From Bolinopsis microptera (Eukaryota; Ctenophora; Tentaculata; Lobata; Bolinopsidae), in the NCBI RefSeq assembly GCF_026151205.1, contig NC_087074.1, positions 1,612,001 through 1,676,000 on the forward strand: DNA of 64,000 nt. Direction: 5' to 3'. This document shows, in pieces, positions 45,501 to 57,375 of the stretch (within the stretch, counting starts at the first letter, position 1; each line of letters begins with the position of its first letter). The notes beneath the pieces were generated by a model. It saw only the letters and a list, made by a program, of their open reading frames with translations. It ran no database searches and had not been told where the DNA came from. A program made the position numbers and the translations under genes.

Positions 45501-46618
45501 TCAGTCATAATTCATATCATTGCGTTTTCCATATTATTGAACTTGTCGAACCATTTATAAAGTATCCTGTAGCGCGTGCAAATAGTGATAATGTAGCACG
45601 TGCAAATAGTGATAATCACGCTACTCATCTGATACACCTTGTTTCATTTCTGATTTCTCAATGTTTCTAGAAATCTAATAACACTGAGTTCTATCAATAC
45701 AGCCGAGCTTGAGAGCTTGAGAGATGAGTATGTACCTACCTTGTCAGATGAAATTGGTGTCTGGGGTCGCAGTGTAGACTGCTAGTTCTAGAGTTTCTGT
45801 AAGGAGATTGTGATAAACCACGTGGTGCCCATATAAGGGTATACTCAACACTCGTGTTACCTGCGGACAATAATTGTCACGGTATATCTACTGTACATAG
45901 CTGTGTTGGGAAGTTAATCATGCCTTGCAAACAAAAGGCTGGTTGAAAATACTGATTTGATGGTTCTAAGCCCTGCCCGAACCTGACCAATGGGCAGGTC
46001 GTAGTTGAAAGTTACCTTGTGATGCCCATATAAGGGTATACTAAACACGTGATGCCCATATAAGGGTATACTCAACACGATACTATAGAGTTGTAAGTTA
46101 CTGAGAGACCTGCACTGAATACAATACTGGAAGGCTATGTAATGGGCTCCATTATCTTATTGATATTGTAATTGCAGCTCAGCAAGGGAGGGATTACCTA
46201 ATATGGTCTGGAACATTACCTAATAATAATATGGTCTGGAACATTACCTAATATGGTCTGGAACTGATCGTGTTGCTCAAGTACCTTAAGTTTGTGTGTT
46301 TCATTACTCGATAAGTGATAATGACTGTTGACCACAAACATTGTTCACCTCGGAGCTGATAGATTTGAAAATTATCCTTCTATAAGTACCTGCAATTTTA
46401 TTTGTTAATTCGACTTAACCATTAACTAATTAATTGAATCTCCAATTAACTAATTAACTAATTAACTAAATCTCTAATTAACTAATTAACCCATTATCGC
46501 AGAGTCGGGCGTGGATAGTCTGCAGTATCTGATCCACCACAAGCTGACACGAACTCACGTGCTCCAGCTTTACCAGCTTCTCATCTCCGGGGATCAGGGA
46601 CCTCCCGAGCTTATTCCG
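36591..46618 (+). CDS. 15-exon gene, large helical-repeat protein, 3' end beyond the exons seen
   Basis: Exons: 36591-36727, 36839-36995, 37121-37217, 37497-37789, 38283-38430, 38684-38814, 39016-39113, 39420-39540, 39901-39960, 40450-40527, 42807-42998, 43535-43654, 44283-44364, 44602-44721, 46503-46618. All introns are GT-AG and every phase matches, giving 650 codons. The Met at 36,591 has a purine at -3 and an in-frame TAA 14 codons upstream. The protein is rich in Leu/helical stretches (ISELAPLVLSLIDFI; LLHLLDDADRKLL), with an acidic loop (VEEKESKSNDTEKDPK) in exon 4, so it is probably an ARM/HEAT-like solenoid. I cannot name it. The N-terminal pattern FITDIMGLC…EYLLSQHGTLL faintly recalls LYST (lysosomal trafficking regulator). 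The last donor (GTTAGT) leads into the 5.36 kb array, so the gene is incomplete here. Confidence 0.75.
39164..39245. repeat. CArG/E-box motif repeats, intron 7
   Basis: Copies of ACCCTTATATGGGCATCACG ending in CACGTG. CCTTATATGG is a perfect SRF CArG box and CACGTG a palindromic E-box. One copy is inverted and joined head-to-head with the next. The same motif recurs near 43,665-43,730 and 45,815-46,080. Confidence 0.7.
39374..39417 (+). repeat. CACCCCCT minisatellite forming the exon 8 acceptor
   Basis: About five units of TCACCCCC run directly into CCACAG, the acceptor of exon 8, so the repeat is the polypyrimidine tract. Confidence 0.75.
39961..40172 (+). repeat. GGTAACCCT minisatellite at the exon 9 donor
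   Basis: The intron opens with GTAACTATGGGAACCCTG and continues as 9-bp GGTAACCCT / GGTAACTAT units. At 40,024-40,053 the last 19 bases of exon 9 and its donor (CTTAAACAG then GTAACTATGG) are copied again inside the array. Confidence 0.85.
40533..42405 (+). repeat. 30-bp minisatellite, about 62 copies, in intron 10
   Basis: Exactly 60 registered units at 40,621-42,420 (the last one partial) plus three variant units before. Each unit has TTTAACAGTG or TTTAGTAGTG, then TGTTGGACACGTGCCAATAC. Variation is nearly limited to the AAC/AGT position and a C/T change in GCCAA. It starts five bases after the exon 10 donor and fills most of the intron. Since 30 is a multiple of 3 and no frame has a stop, long open frames appear in several registers; they are not genes. 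Confidence 0.95.
42730..42806 (+). repeat. triplicated acceptor before exon 11
   Basis: Three similar sites in a row: TTTAACAGGCAGTACTCAC (AG at 42,744), TTACAGGTATTACTGAC (42,780) and TTTAACAGGTAGTACTGAC (42,806). The third is used in my exon model because only it keeps the frame open into exon 11. Confidence 0.65.
42999..43425 (+). repeat. GTTAGCTTA minisatellite at the exon 11 donor
   Basis: A 9-bp unit GTTAGCTTA with variants (GTTAACTTA, GTTAGTTTA), about 45 copies. The first GT is the splice donor of exon 11, so the donor is itself a repeat unit. Confidence 0.9.
43665..43730. repeat. CArG/E-box motif repeats, intron 12
   Basis: Two direct copies of TACCCTTATATGGGCATCAC followed by GTG, as at 39,164. 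They lie 10 bp after the exon 12 donor. Confidence 0.7.
43989..44161. mobile_element. pogo/Tigger-like MITE
   Basis: 173 bp with inverted ends CAGTAAAACCCCGATTTACC / GGTAAATCGGGGTTTTACTG flanked by TA on both sides (43,987-43,988; 44,162-44,163). Internal GCGGTAAATCGGGG repeats. Ends and TA duplication fit the Tc1/mariner-pogo group. No coding capacity. Confidence 0.8.
44458..44601 (+). repeat. E-box/CRE repeats ending at the exon 14 acceptor
   Basis: Three 22-bp units containing CACGTGACGTCA (E-box overlapping a CRE-like TGACGTCA) with CACTCTCCCT. Then CGTCACTATTTTAACAG occurs twice; the second copy is the real acceptor of exon 14. Confidence 0.8.
44936..45300 (+). repeat. GTCTCAGTG / GTCTCTGTA minisatellite, intron 14
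   Basis: About 40 nine-base units alternating between the two forms, often as an 18-bp pair. The 146-codon open frame of Val/Ser repeats over it is an artefact of the repeat. Confidence 0.9.
45300..46502. other. intron 14, remaining part
   Basis: No exon with matching phase was found. It contains three inverse copies of the CArG/E-box motif (about 45,819-45,845, 46,020-46,045, 46,046-46,075), a triplicated ATATGGTCTGGAACATTACC block (46,195-46,265), and an ATTAACTA microsatellite (46,435-46,492). Confidence 0.5.
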
Positions 46619-46914
46619 GTTAGTTCCCTTAGAGGTTACTCTTATCTTGTATATAATATGGGTCATATAATAAAGTAGCTGCTTCGATTTCCCGATTAAT
46701 TTAGTGAAAAGTTGTTTATTATTCATGTTACGTAATTTTAAAATTTTTTGGATCGAAAATAATTTTATAATTTTTGAATATTTGTTTAATAACTTGATTT
46801 AACTAATAATTAATTATCAAATCAATGGTGTACAGATAAAATGTTGTCTCTTTCCTGTTTTGAAACAATCAGTTTATTCTAGAACTTTCTAAGACATCAG
46901 AAGTCGTTTTTATT

Positions 46915-47518
46915 GGCACTTTCCGTCGCGGAGTAAGAGTCCGCGGCGTGTGCCGCCGGACTCCGACGCGGAATAAGGCGGATGCTCCGCTAAAATGTAT
47001 TTACACTGGAACCTGAGTACATTTTTGGCGGTCTTCCGAGCGGAGCGAAGCGGGACTCCGAGCGGAATCCGAGGGACTTTAAAGGTCCGCGCGGACTCCG
47101 AGCGGCCCGCGGCGGCTCGGCAGAGTGTCCGCCGCAGAGTAAGCACCTAGGCGGAATCGGTTCCGTGAGGACTCCGGCGGAGTGCTTTGGCGGGGACTCC
47201 GCCGGAACTTCAGCAGACTTGAACGCCGGATGTCCGCTGCTCGGCGGAATCCGCTCGGAGGTCCGCGGACTCCAACAGAGTCCACTGACTTCCGACCTCC
47301 GACTTCCGACCCTCAGAGCATAAATTAGTCACGTGACATACAACATGGCATTTTGCAATATTGTGGTCAGAGATGAAAAGGTGTAGTGATAAACCTTAAC
47401 CATTACCCTCACAATGTCAATAGGTACAACACTTAGTCTAACTTTGACCCTTATTGGCATAAAACGTTGACCCTAACACACCTCCACCAAAACGTCGCAG
47501 CGATAATACTAGCATCTG
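46915..47518 (+). repeat. array unit 1: foldback-element end
   Basis: It begins GGCACTTTCCGTCGCGG and matches the outer ~690 bp of the foldback arm at 22,335-23,025, including GTCACGTGACATACAACAT after the GC-rich part. It stops where the LINE RT begins. Confidence 0.75.
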
Positions 47519-48880
47519 ATATTCTCAGGCTTTACTGTTTCTTCCAGTAGCAAGGATTATTATATGAAATCATTATGGCTTCAGAAAAAATCATTCGACA
47601 AGCCATGCACTTAATTCTCTGTCGGACTAAATTGAAAAAACACTAAGAGATAAAAATCTGTAATAGGCATCTTCATTGATTTAAGTAAAGCTTTTGATAC
47701 AATTGTCATGTAAACTGCTTAAAAAACTGAAATGATTATGGAATTCGAGGGATCTGCAAATAAATTAATAGCAGTTACCTCTTAATAGGCAGCAATAGTT
47801 TCAGTACTTGGAGAAGAATCCGAAAAAATGTCTGTAATATTTGGTGTGCCTCAGGGGGACAGTATTAGGTTCCTTTGCTTTTCATTATCTAATCAATGAT
47901 ATATATAGAGTATCAAGACTAGGTAAGTTTTTACTTTTTGCGATGACTCCAAACAATTGTTGTAGATAATGTTTAAAAACTCTTTACTGCAAACGCTTAA
48001 AAAATTCTCTAAACTTGTTCATCATATATGAAGAGTTAACTTGCCTGCATATCAACACAAGAAATGTTGTTTTATCCACTTTAAGCCGAACTGTAGAAAT
48101 GAACCAGATTCAAACACTAATGAATTAGATACGGACACTGAATAATATATAATTAACAAAGGTAGAGGAAACTAAGTGTCTTGGACGTCATTATTGACCA
48201 AAAACTGAACTGGGTTGCTTGTGGGTTCACTTGAGAGCGTTAAATCGTAAATTGAAAGTGACATTGGTCAGACTATGTGGAATCAGACGCTGTGTACTAA
48301 AACACTCTATAAGGGACTGTACCACACCCTTTTGAATCACACCTATGTTATGGAATTTCTGTTTCTGTTTGGAGGAGGTGTTATCACAATAATAAACTAG
48401 ATGCCATAGTTAAACACAAAAGAAATGGCATAGAATTCTCTTTGGTGATAATGTGCAGTACTTCAATATGTTCAAAAAAATGTGCCAGAGTAAGGCCTAT
48501 CACTAGGGATAAGACCGGTAAAGTTATCAGCAGATGTTAGCGCAAAGATTTCTTTGAACTAGAACACAGTAAACCAATCTGTAACGTGTATATACTTCCT
48601 GTCTGTCCACAATCTTTCATAAGTTGCACACTGTTTACTGGAACTGTTTTAAATTTAATAAGTTCCAATCACCAGTCTCAATGTTTCTTTTTCAACAGGT
48701 CACCAATACGAGTCAACTACCTCATCCCACCACTCCGTCATCACTAATCATCTACATATCAACAGCTATTTGGATTCACTGCGTACGTCTACGAGTGAAA
48801 TAGGACTTCTCCACTCTATAAGTATATTCAAAGAATAATCTGAAGAAAGCTTTGTTTGAGAACACAATCTAAATATGACA
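47519..48880 (+). pseudogene. array unit 1: LINE reverse transcriptase
   Basis: Piecewise matches in shifting frames to the RT at 30,520-31,850 (YGFRKNHSTS-, IDLSKAFDT-, GVPQG-, FADDS- and RILFGD-like blocks). Dozens of frameshifts. Same LINE family as 28,520-31,873. Confidence 0.8.
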
Positions 48881-50924
48881 GTCAACTATGGTGCTCGTTA
48901 CAACTTTGGGCAAATGAATTATCATTGGAAAATAGGTTAATTAACTAACTTTATCTATGAGTAAAACCACGGTGTTATTGCAAAGAACCATGGACAAGGG
49001 ATCATGACCTATATATTAATCTAGAGCGAAACAAAACGAATATCATTCAACAAATTTTAAAAGCCTGCGCTCAGGATCCTGTTGTTTTCCTACTCTGCCT
49101 ATCCCAAAAACCCTCTCCTTCCCTTCCTTCAGGTTTAGTCTTCCCTCAAGTTTTAAATTAGTATAGCTGATAATATTTTCTTCGAATTAGTTCTGGGCAT
49201 TATACATTATTTGGTATCGTATGTATGTGTGTTAGTAGTTTGCTATCTAGGTATGTGCTGTATATTTGAAGGAATTTTGAGGCATCTCCGACGTCATCGT
49301 CCCATGGGTTGAGTTGTAAGCTGAGTATATGTTCAAACTCGCCTTACTTCGTATGGTGAAACATCGACAGGTTTGCCTTGACACTTTCGGTCGAATGTGT
49401 TTGACCCGGGTTTCAAGAAAAATTTGATCCACCATGAACATTACTTTGACACGTGAAAGTATCAAACGACTGTAATGATTCATTAAATTTTTTAGTATAT
49501 TTTAGCTAGTTTATAGTAGAGACACAAGATCACAGAATAGAAAAGAGCACAATTGGCTTTGTTCTGCGACCGTGTTTCCTCAGGTGGCGACAGGTTTTTG
49601 TTGTTTTTGTAGTGTGCTGGGGAAAAACACGCTTTAAATATCTAATGAATTAAATAAGTTAATTGACATTAGTGCCTCAGTTTGTGGTAAAAAACAAATT
49701 TATGGTCAAAAGCTATATATCGTAGATGGGCATGATTTACACCACACACTAAGCATCTGGATGGATAATTAGCACACAAGGATAAACTGACCTTTAAAAA
49801 TGACAACCACTATACCACTTAATCATAGCTCCAAAATAAATTATAGATATACATATGTAACATCTGGCCATGATTTATCACATGTGGTCACCCTGGGGTT
49901 CGGTAAAGCCCTTTCTGCAACTGGGTCCTTTTACCAGCCATCAATAAATAAGTCCATGCACCAGTACTGTCATAAACTGTAACATAATATTTAAAAATAA
50001 GATTATCTTTTGCTAGAATTTAACCATTTTACGCCATAGTGCAATCTTCTCATTTTAAATTTAAAAATAACATTTACCCTACTATGATGTTGGTGGCATT
50101 TCATAATTAACTAAAATTCAACTGTTGAAACGTCATTAGATTTTTAGGTCACAAACAATATTATAGTTTAAGCATCCTTTTAGCATTGTGTTTCCATTAT
50201 TAGAATTTATGATATGTATTGATTGAATATTTGGTAATAATTTTAACTTCTGTTCTTACTTACCTTTTGTTTTATTAATTCGATGTTGTTCAATGAGTTC
50301 GCCACAAAATGTTTCAAAGTATGAGGAGGGTAAAGGACACAATGCTAGTAGTTGCTTCTTTGTGCCCGTGGACTCAATGAACCCATTTTGCGGAGTTTCT
50401 CCAGACATCCCGGCTTTTATCTGGCCCGTGCGTGTTTTTTTACTTGGTTACTGCACAAGCCAGGACAACATTTGTTTTTGTGTTAGCCGTGCTAAGGTTG
50501 CAGAGTGATTATAAACACTAAACAATTATACCACTTACAAATTTGCTAATACAATATCATGCAGAAGTCCGATTTGCTGCAAACGTCGAAACCACAGTTC
50601 AGCCGCCAGTAAGTTTAAGTGAACACGAAACACGAGGTTTACGGTGTCATTTTGTAAACTCACTTTATGGATGGTAGATTCCAGTAATTGTTGAAAGTAA
50701 ATTACAGTCACTGCCACCTATAGCGTTTATGTCACGGGTCTGATTAACGGCCAAGAATAATACGTTACGTGCGCGATAAGAAAACCGCGCAAAATGTTGA
50801 GGTAGGGATTAGCTGCGCGCGCTTTTAACATATTATTACGTTATGCGCCGTACGGGAAAACGGCAATATTTAGTAATTAAGTATTTGTTTACATAAATTT
50901 CCACGTTTTTATCAATAATCTCAA
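48881..50924. other. array unit 1: unknown segment plus copy of 1,711-2,342
   Basis: 48,881-50,274 has no recognisable coding content in any frame, even allowing for shifts. 50,275-50,924 matches 1,711-2,342. Equivalent parts lie at 54,260-56,305 and 59,600-61,655. Confidence 0.5.
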
Positions 50925-51370
50925 GCATGGTCCAAAAACTGTTAAAGTTGTCATCTATGCAAACCTCCATTATCGAAACTGCTTTGGGCATCTAGAAGAG
51001 ATCGGTTTAGACTGATTTGATGAGTTACAGGATGTGTTCACAATGTCAGGTTCTTTTTTCTGTGGTTCTGGGGAGTCCTTGAATTGAATTGATTCCAAAG
51101 CCAAGAAGCATTTAATAAATAAAGGTTATGGGCTTGGCTTTGGTGGTATAGACGGTAATCCCTAAGTTCAGACATGTTAAGTAAAGAGTAGAGAGTATGG
51201 GTACCCATTTATTTCACTATTTTAAAAAGTTCAGTTATAGTACGAAGTTTTGTAAAGATTATGGAACCAGTAAGGAGTTTTGGCATGTTAAATAATGGTT
51301 TGGTTGATTCCTTGGTATAGACATTCTGCTCCTAGTTTTTGGTCTTACATAAGGGTCTAAAAAAGTTTTA
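50925..51370 (-). pseudogene. array unit 1: LINE RT tail
   Basis: Indel-ridden copy of the minus-strand fragment at 2,343-2,762. Confidence 0.75.
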
Positions 51371-51379
51371 TTATGAAAT

Positions 51380-52010
51380 ACGATTTAGACTCACCCTAAT
51401 ATTGGAGGCACGTAAACACGATACTGCTGTGCCACGCTTTCACTGGATCAGACACCACAGGTTGGATCCACGGAATTGGTAAGGATCGGCTTTTCAGAAC
51501 GATCGATTCTATCGATGGAAAAGTGTAATAATAGATGCTTTTTATTCGGCAAATTCTACACCAGCAACCATTAAAGCATGTCGGAGAAACTTTTGATGCT
51601 GACAGTTGATTTCATCACAATCGAGATGACTAGATGAAGATAGACTTTCAGTTCTTGAACAGAAGTCGCAATCTTCAACAGCAGACATCAAGTGGGAACA
51701 GCTCACGCATCATCTGGGGACAGCTGAACAAAACATTATAATCTTGTTTACCATCAAGCTGCAGGGTAAGATAATATAACCTAGATCCGATCAAGCTGAG
51801 GATTGAAAGAAGATTAACTGGGGCGCATGTACAGTGACCACTCTTATGAATCACAGCTCGAAAAAGTCATTTAAAACATCAGTTGCAACTGTTTAATGTC
51901 AGGTTGTGGACAATGCTTGTTCATGCAGAACAAGCAGGAATACATTGTGGATCAAACATGATTAAATGTCAGGTAAGTTGCACAATGTGCAGCTGAGGAC
52001 TTCATAGTAA
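51380..52010 (+). pseudogene. array unit 1: fragment of a CXC-type multicopy family
   Basis: Reading with small shifts: CHAFTGSDTTGWIHGIGK (51,430-51,485), DSVNRCFLFGK, FDAAVDFITIEM, a stretch ending VYHQLQ, then a Cys-rich end ISCNCVKSGCGNACSC followed by C.STC.KC. From memory this order (HAxTGCDTTS…, VYHQVQ, DWGW, CxC motif) marks a large unnamed family in invertebrates. The N-terminal half is absent. Confidence 0.55.
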
Positions 52011-52291
52011 GACTCTTATCTCTGTTTATAATATGGGTCCATATATAAAGTACTGCTTCGATTTACCGATTAATTTAGTGAAAAGTTGATTTATTATTCA
52101 GGCATACGTAATTTTTAAAATATTTTGACTCGTAAAATAATTTTATAGTTTGAATATTTGTTTAATATTGATTATCATATTAATGAAGTATATAATCAAA
52201 TGGTTGTCAGTTAATTAGTATGTTCTCTTTCCTTGTTTGAACACATCAGTTTAATCTAGAACTTCTAAGACATCAGAAGTCGTTTTTAATT

Positions 52292-52918
52292 GGCAATATC
52301 CGTCGGCGGTGTAGAGTCCGCGGCGGCCAGCCGCAGGAATCCGAGCGGACTCCGGCGGTGCTCCGCCTAAAATGTATTTTATACCCCCACTGGACTCGAG
52401 GTACATTTTGGAGGACATCCGAGCGGAGCCGTGACGGGACTCCGAGCGGACTCCGAGCGGTACTTTAAAGTCCGCAGACGGACTCCGAGCGGCTCCGCGG
52501 CGGATCGGCAGAGAGTGTCCGTCCGCAGAGTAAGCCACTAGGCGGACTCGGTTCCCCCCCACTGCGGACTCCGGCGGAGTGTCTGGCGGACTCGCCAGGA
52601 CATCTCCGCCAGATTTGAATCCGCCGGAAGTCGCCAGCTCGGCGGACTCGCTCGGAGTCCGCCGGACTCCAACAGAGTCCACTGATTCCGTACTTCCGAC
52701 TTCCGACCCTAGGCATAATTTGTCACGTGACATACAAAAATAGCATTTTGCAATATTGTGGTCAGATGAAAAGGTCGCTAGTGATAAAAACCTTAACTTA
52801 CCCTCAACTATGTCAATGTGTTACAAAACTCTGCTCCTAACTTTGGACCCTTTAATGTATTAAACGTTGACCCTAACCTCACAAACCGCTCCGCAGCTGA
52901 ATATATCAATGTCATTGA
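52292..52918 (+). repeat. array unit 2: foldback-element end
   Basis: Second copy, starting GGCAATATCCGTCGGCGG. Same extent and same junction to the LINE RT as unit 1. Confidence 0.75.
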
Positions 52919-54260
52919 TATTCTCCAGGCTTTACAGTTTCTCAGTATGCAAGGATTTTTATATGAAAATCAATATGGCTTCAGAAAAAATCAATTAGGA
53001 ACAAGCCATGCACTTAACTTCTTGGCGACTAATGAAAATCACTAAGAGATAAAAATCATGTGTACTAGGCTCTTCATTGATTTAAAGTAAAGCTTTTGTA
53101 CATCTGTCATAGATAAATGCTTAAAAAAACTGAATGAATTATGGACATTCGAGGGATTAAAATTAAATTAATAGCCAGTTGAACTCTCCTAATAGGCAGC
53201 AATTGTTTCAGTAATTGGAGAAGAATCCGAATAACTGTCTGTAATACTGGTGGTGCCTCAGGGGGTCAGTAATAGGTCCTTGCTTTTCATTTTCTACATA
53301 ATGAAATATATAGAGTATCAGACCTACGGAAGTTTATACTTTTGCCCGATGACACCTACATATATGTGTAGATAAAATGTATAAAAACACTTTACTGCAA
53401 AGCTAACAACAATTCTTAAACTTGTTCATCAATTATATGAAGAGTAACTTGCTGCATATCAACACAAAGAAATGTTGTTATATCCACTTTGATAGCCGAA
53501 CTGTAGAAATGAACAGATTCAAAAACTAATGAATTAGAACTGACATGATTATATAATAATAAAAGGTAGCAGGAAAAACTAAAGTTTCTTGGAGTCCATT
53601 ATTGACCAAAGAAAACTGACTTGGATGCTCACTTGAGAGCGTCTAAATCGTAATTGAAATGTGAGTTTGTTGACTATAGTGAAATCAGACGCTGTGTACA
53701 TAAAAACTTATAAGGCCCTGTTCCTCACCGTTTTGAATCACACCTATGCTTATGGAATATCTGTTTGGGAGGTGTATCATATAATAAAACTAGAAGCAAT
53801 ATTAATAAACCAAAAGGTAATGCATAAGAATTCTCTTTGGTATAACTGATCGTACTTCAAATAAGTTACAAAAACTTGTGCCAGTGTAAGCCTACTCACT
53901 AGGGATAAGACCGGTAAGTTATCAAGCAGATGTTAGGCAAAGATTTCTTGAACTAGAAACAGTAATCCAACTGTCAAGAGTTAACGTCCTGACTGTCCAC
54001 AATCTTCATAAGTTGCACTGTTACTGGGAAAATGTTTAAAATTAATAAGTTCAATCACCAGTCTCAATGTTTCTCTTTATTCAAAGGTCACATAGACGAG
54101 GGACAATCCTCATCACCAACACTCCGTCCTCACTATTCTTCTACCAATAAACCAGTTATTTGGAATCACTGCGTAGTCACGGGGAAATAGACTTCTCCAC
54201 TCCTATCTGTATATTTCAAGAATAATTTAAGAGAGCTTTGTTGAAACTACAATCTAAATA
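52919..54260 (+). pseudogene. array unit 2: LINE reverse transcriptase
   Basis: Same fragment as 47,519-48,880 with different frameshifts. QGFLYENQYGFRKNQ is readable near 52,950. Confidence 0.8.
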
Positions 54261-56305
54261 TGACAGACAAAACTTGGATGCAGTTAAATCTTGATGCAAA
54301 TGAATTATCATTGAAATAGGTTATTTAACAAACTTAATTCATATGAGTAAACCACGGTGTTATTGCAAAGGAAACCATGACAGGTATCAGGACCTATATT
54401 TTTATCTATGAGACCGAGACAAAACGAATTTCATTACAAACAAATTTTAAAATCATGTGGCAAAGGATCCTGTTGTTTTCCTACTCTGCCTATCCCAAAC
54501 CCCTCTCCTTCCCATTTCTTCAGTTTATTCTTCAATTTTTTAAATTAGATAGCTGATATATTTTCTTCGAATTAGTTATGGCATATAATTATTTGGTATC
54601 GTATGTATGTGTGTTTAGTGTTTGCTAACTAGGGTATTGTGCACTGTTTATTTTGAAGAATTTTGAGGCTCACGACCGTCTCGTAATGGGTGAGTTGTAA
54701 GCTGAGTATATGTTCAAATCGCCTTATTCGGATGGTGAAACATTCGACAGGTTTGACCTGACCTTTCGGACGTGTGTTGGCCAAAGGGATCAAAAAAATT
54801 TGATCACTTGAACATTACTTTGACACGTGAAACTATCAAAAGACTGTATGTTTCCATTATATTTTTCTTAGTATATTTAGCTAGTTTATAGTAGAATACA
54901 CAAGAATACAGATAGAAGAGCTACAATTGGGCTCTTTGTTCTGCGTCCGTGTTTCTCGGTGGGCCGGACAGGTTTTTGTTGGGTAGTAGTGATGGGGAAA
55001 ACAAGCTTTAAATTTCAATGAATGTAATATTGTTAATTGAACATTTGTTGCAACCAAGGGTGTTTATGTGGTAAAAACAAATTTATGGTCAAACATTATA
55101 TATCGTAGAAGGGCATGTTTACCCACATGACACTAAGCATCTGGATGGATAATTTGCACCCAGTTAAAACTGACCTTTTAACTGTAACACAGCATTTACC
55201 CACGTAATCATAGCTCCAAAATAATAAATTGCTCTACATAGGAAAATTCGGACTGATTTACAAATTGTGGTCCCTGGAGGTTCGGTAAAGCATTACAGGA
55301 AACTGGGTCCTTTTTTTTTTCTACCAGCCCACAATAAAACTAGTCATGCCATGTACTGTCATACAACTGTACCAACTATTTAAAATAAGATTTCTTTTGC
55401 TTAGAATTTTTACATTTTATAGCCATTGAGCAATTACTCAATATTTAAAATTTAAAATTAAACATTTTACACTTTCTTTGATGGGTGCATTTCATACTTA
55501 ACTAAATTCAACTTTGAAAGTCAATAGATTATTAGGCACAACAAATATTCTATTGTTTATGACTCCATTTTGAATTGTGTACTTATTAGATTTTATGTTA
55601 TGTATTGATTGAATATTTGGTAATTACAAATGTTTACTTTTGTTTTATTTTCTTTTGTTTTTTTATTAGATGTGTTATATGGAGTTCCGACACAAATTGT
55701 TCATATTATGTAGGTGGGTAATGGACACATTTGTGCTAGGTGTGTTCTTTGTGCCGTTGACTACATTGAAATTTTGCACGGACGTTTCTCCTGTCTGCTT
55801 TTTTCGGTTGTGCGGTGTTATTTATCTTGGTTTGCACAAGCCAGGCCAACATTTTGTTTTTGTGTTAGCGTGCTACCAGGTTGCAGAGTATATATAAAAT
55901 AAAACAATTATAAACACTTTACAAATTTGTTACTACATTATCATGCAGAGTCGATCCTAGATGCAAACGTCAGACCACACAGTCAGCCGCCAGTAACGTT
56001 TAAGTGCAACACACGAAAACACAGGTTTAGGTGTAATTTTGTAAATCACTTTATGGATGGATAATTCAGTAATTGTTGTAGAAATTTACAGTCACTGCCA
56101 CATATAGCGGTTATGTTCAAGGGTTCTGATTAACGGCCAAGAATAAACGTACGTTTGCGCGCATAACGAAACCCGCGCAAAATGTTTGAGGTAGGAGTAG
56201 CTGCGTAGAGCGCTTTAACATATATTTCGTATAGCGCCGTACGGACTGGCATTTATTTATGTAATTAAGGATTTGTTGACGTATATTCCACGTTTTTATC
56301 AATAA
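54261..56305. other. array unit 2: unknown segment plus copy of 1,711-2,342
   Basis: As in unit 1. The copy of the 1,711 segment starts near 55,665. Confidence 0.5.
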
Positions 56306-56745
56306 TTAGCATGGTCCAAAACTGTTTAAAGTTGTCATTATTGCACTCATTTTCGACCTGCTTTGGGCATCTAGAAAGAGATCGGTTTTGCCTTGATTTG
56401 ATTGAGTTACAGGATGTGTTCACAAAGTCAGGTTTATCTGTGGATTGGAGTCTTGAATTGATTCAAGCCAAGAAGATTGTTTAATAAAGTTATGGCTTGG
56501 GCTTTGGTTGGTATTTGACGGTCATCCTCATTTTCAGAATGTTATGTAAAGAGTATTGAGAGATATGGGTACCTATAATTTCCACTATTTTTAAAAAAGT
56601 TCAGTTATGTACGAGTTTGTAATGATTATGAACAGTAAGGAGTTTATGACTGTTAAATTAATGGTTTGGTTGATTACCTTGGAATAGAATTCAGCTCTAG
56701 TTTTTTGACAAATCTACTGGGTATACAAGATTATTATGAACTACC
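56306..56745 (-). pseudogene. array unit 2: LINE RT tail
   Basis: Third copy of the 2,343-2,762 fragment, with private indels. Confidence 0.75.
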
Positions 56746-56747
56746 GA

Positions 56748-57375
56748 TTTGACTCCCCCCTTAAACTTGGAGGCTCGTAAACACGATACTGCTGTGTTCC
56801 ACGCTTTCACTGGATCAGACAAAACCACGTTGGATCACCACGAATTGGTAAGTGATCGGCTATTCAAGAACGATCGCATCTATCGATGATAGTGTAAATA
56901 GATGCTTTTTATTCCGGCAAATTATACACAGCAACCTAAATGCATGTCGGAGAACTTTTGATGCTGCAGTTGATTTCATCACAATAGAGATGATAGATGA
57001 AGTAGGACTTTCAGTTCTTGATCAGAAGCTCGCAATCTCAAACAGCAGAAATCAAGTCGGGAACAGCTCCCGCCACATATGGGACAGCTGAAAACATCTA
57101 TCTTGTTTACCCATCAGCCGCAAGCGTAAGATAATAATCACCTGATCCATAAGCTGAGGATGAAAGAGAGATAATGGCGCATGTTTACCAGTGACCACTC
57201 TTATGAATACAGCTCCGAAAAAGCCTCATTATAAAACATCCTGTTGCAACTGTTAAAAGTCAGGTTGTGGCAGTATGCTTGTTCATGCAGAAAAGGCGGA
57301 ATACATTGTGGATCAACCTGACTTAAAATGTCAGGAACATTGCACCAAATGTGCCAGCTGAGACTTCATAAGTAA
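56748..57375 (+). pseudogene. array unit 2: CXC-type family fragment
   Basis: This copy keeps the longest open frame (56,852-57,091), covering the DSVNRCFLF and NACRRTFDAAVDFITIEMID blocks. The Cys-rich end follows at about 57,240-57,345. Confidence 0.55.
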
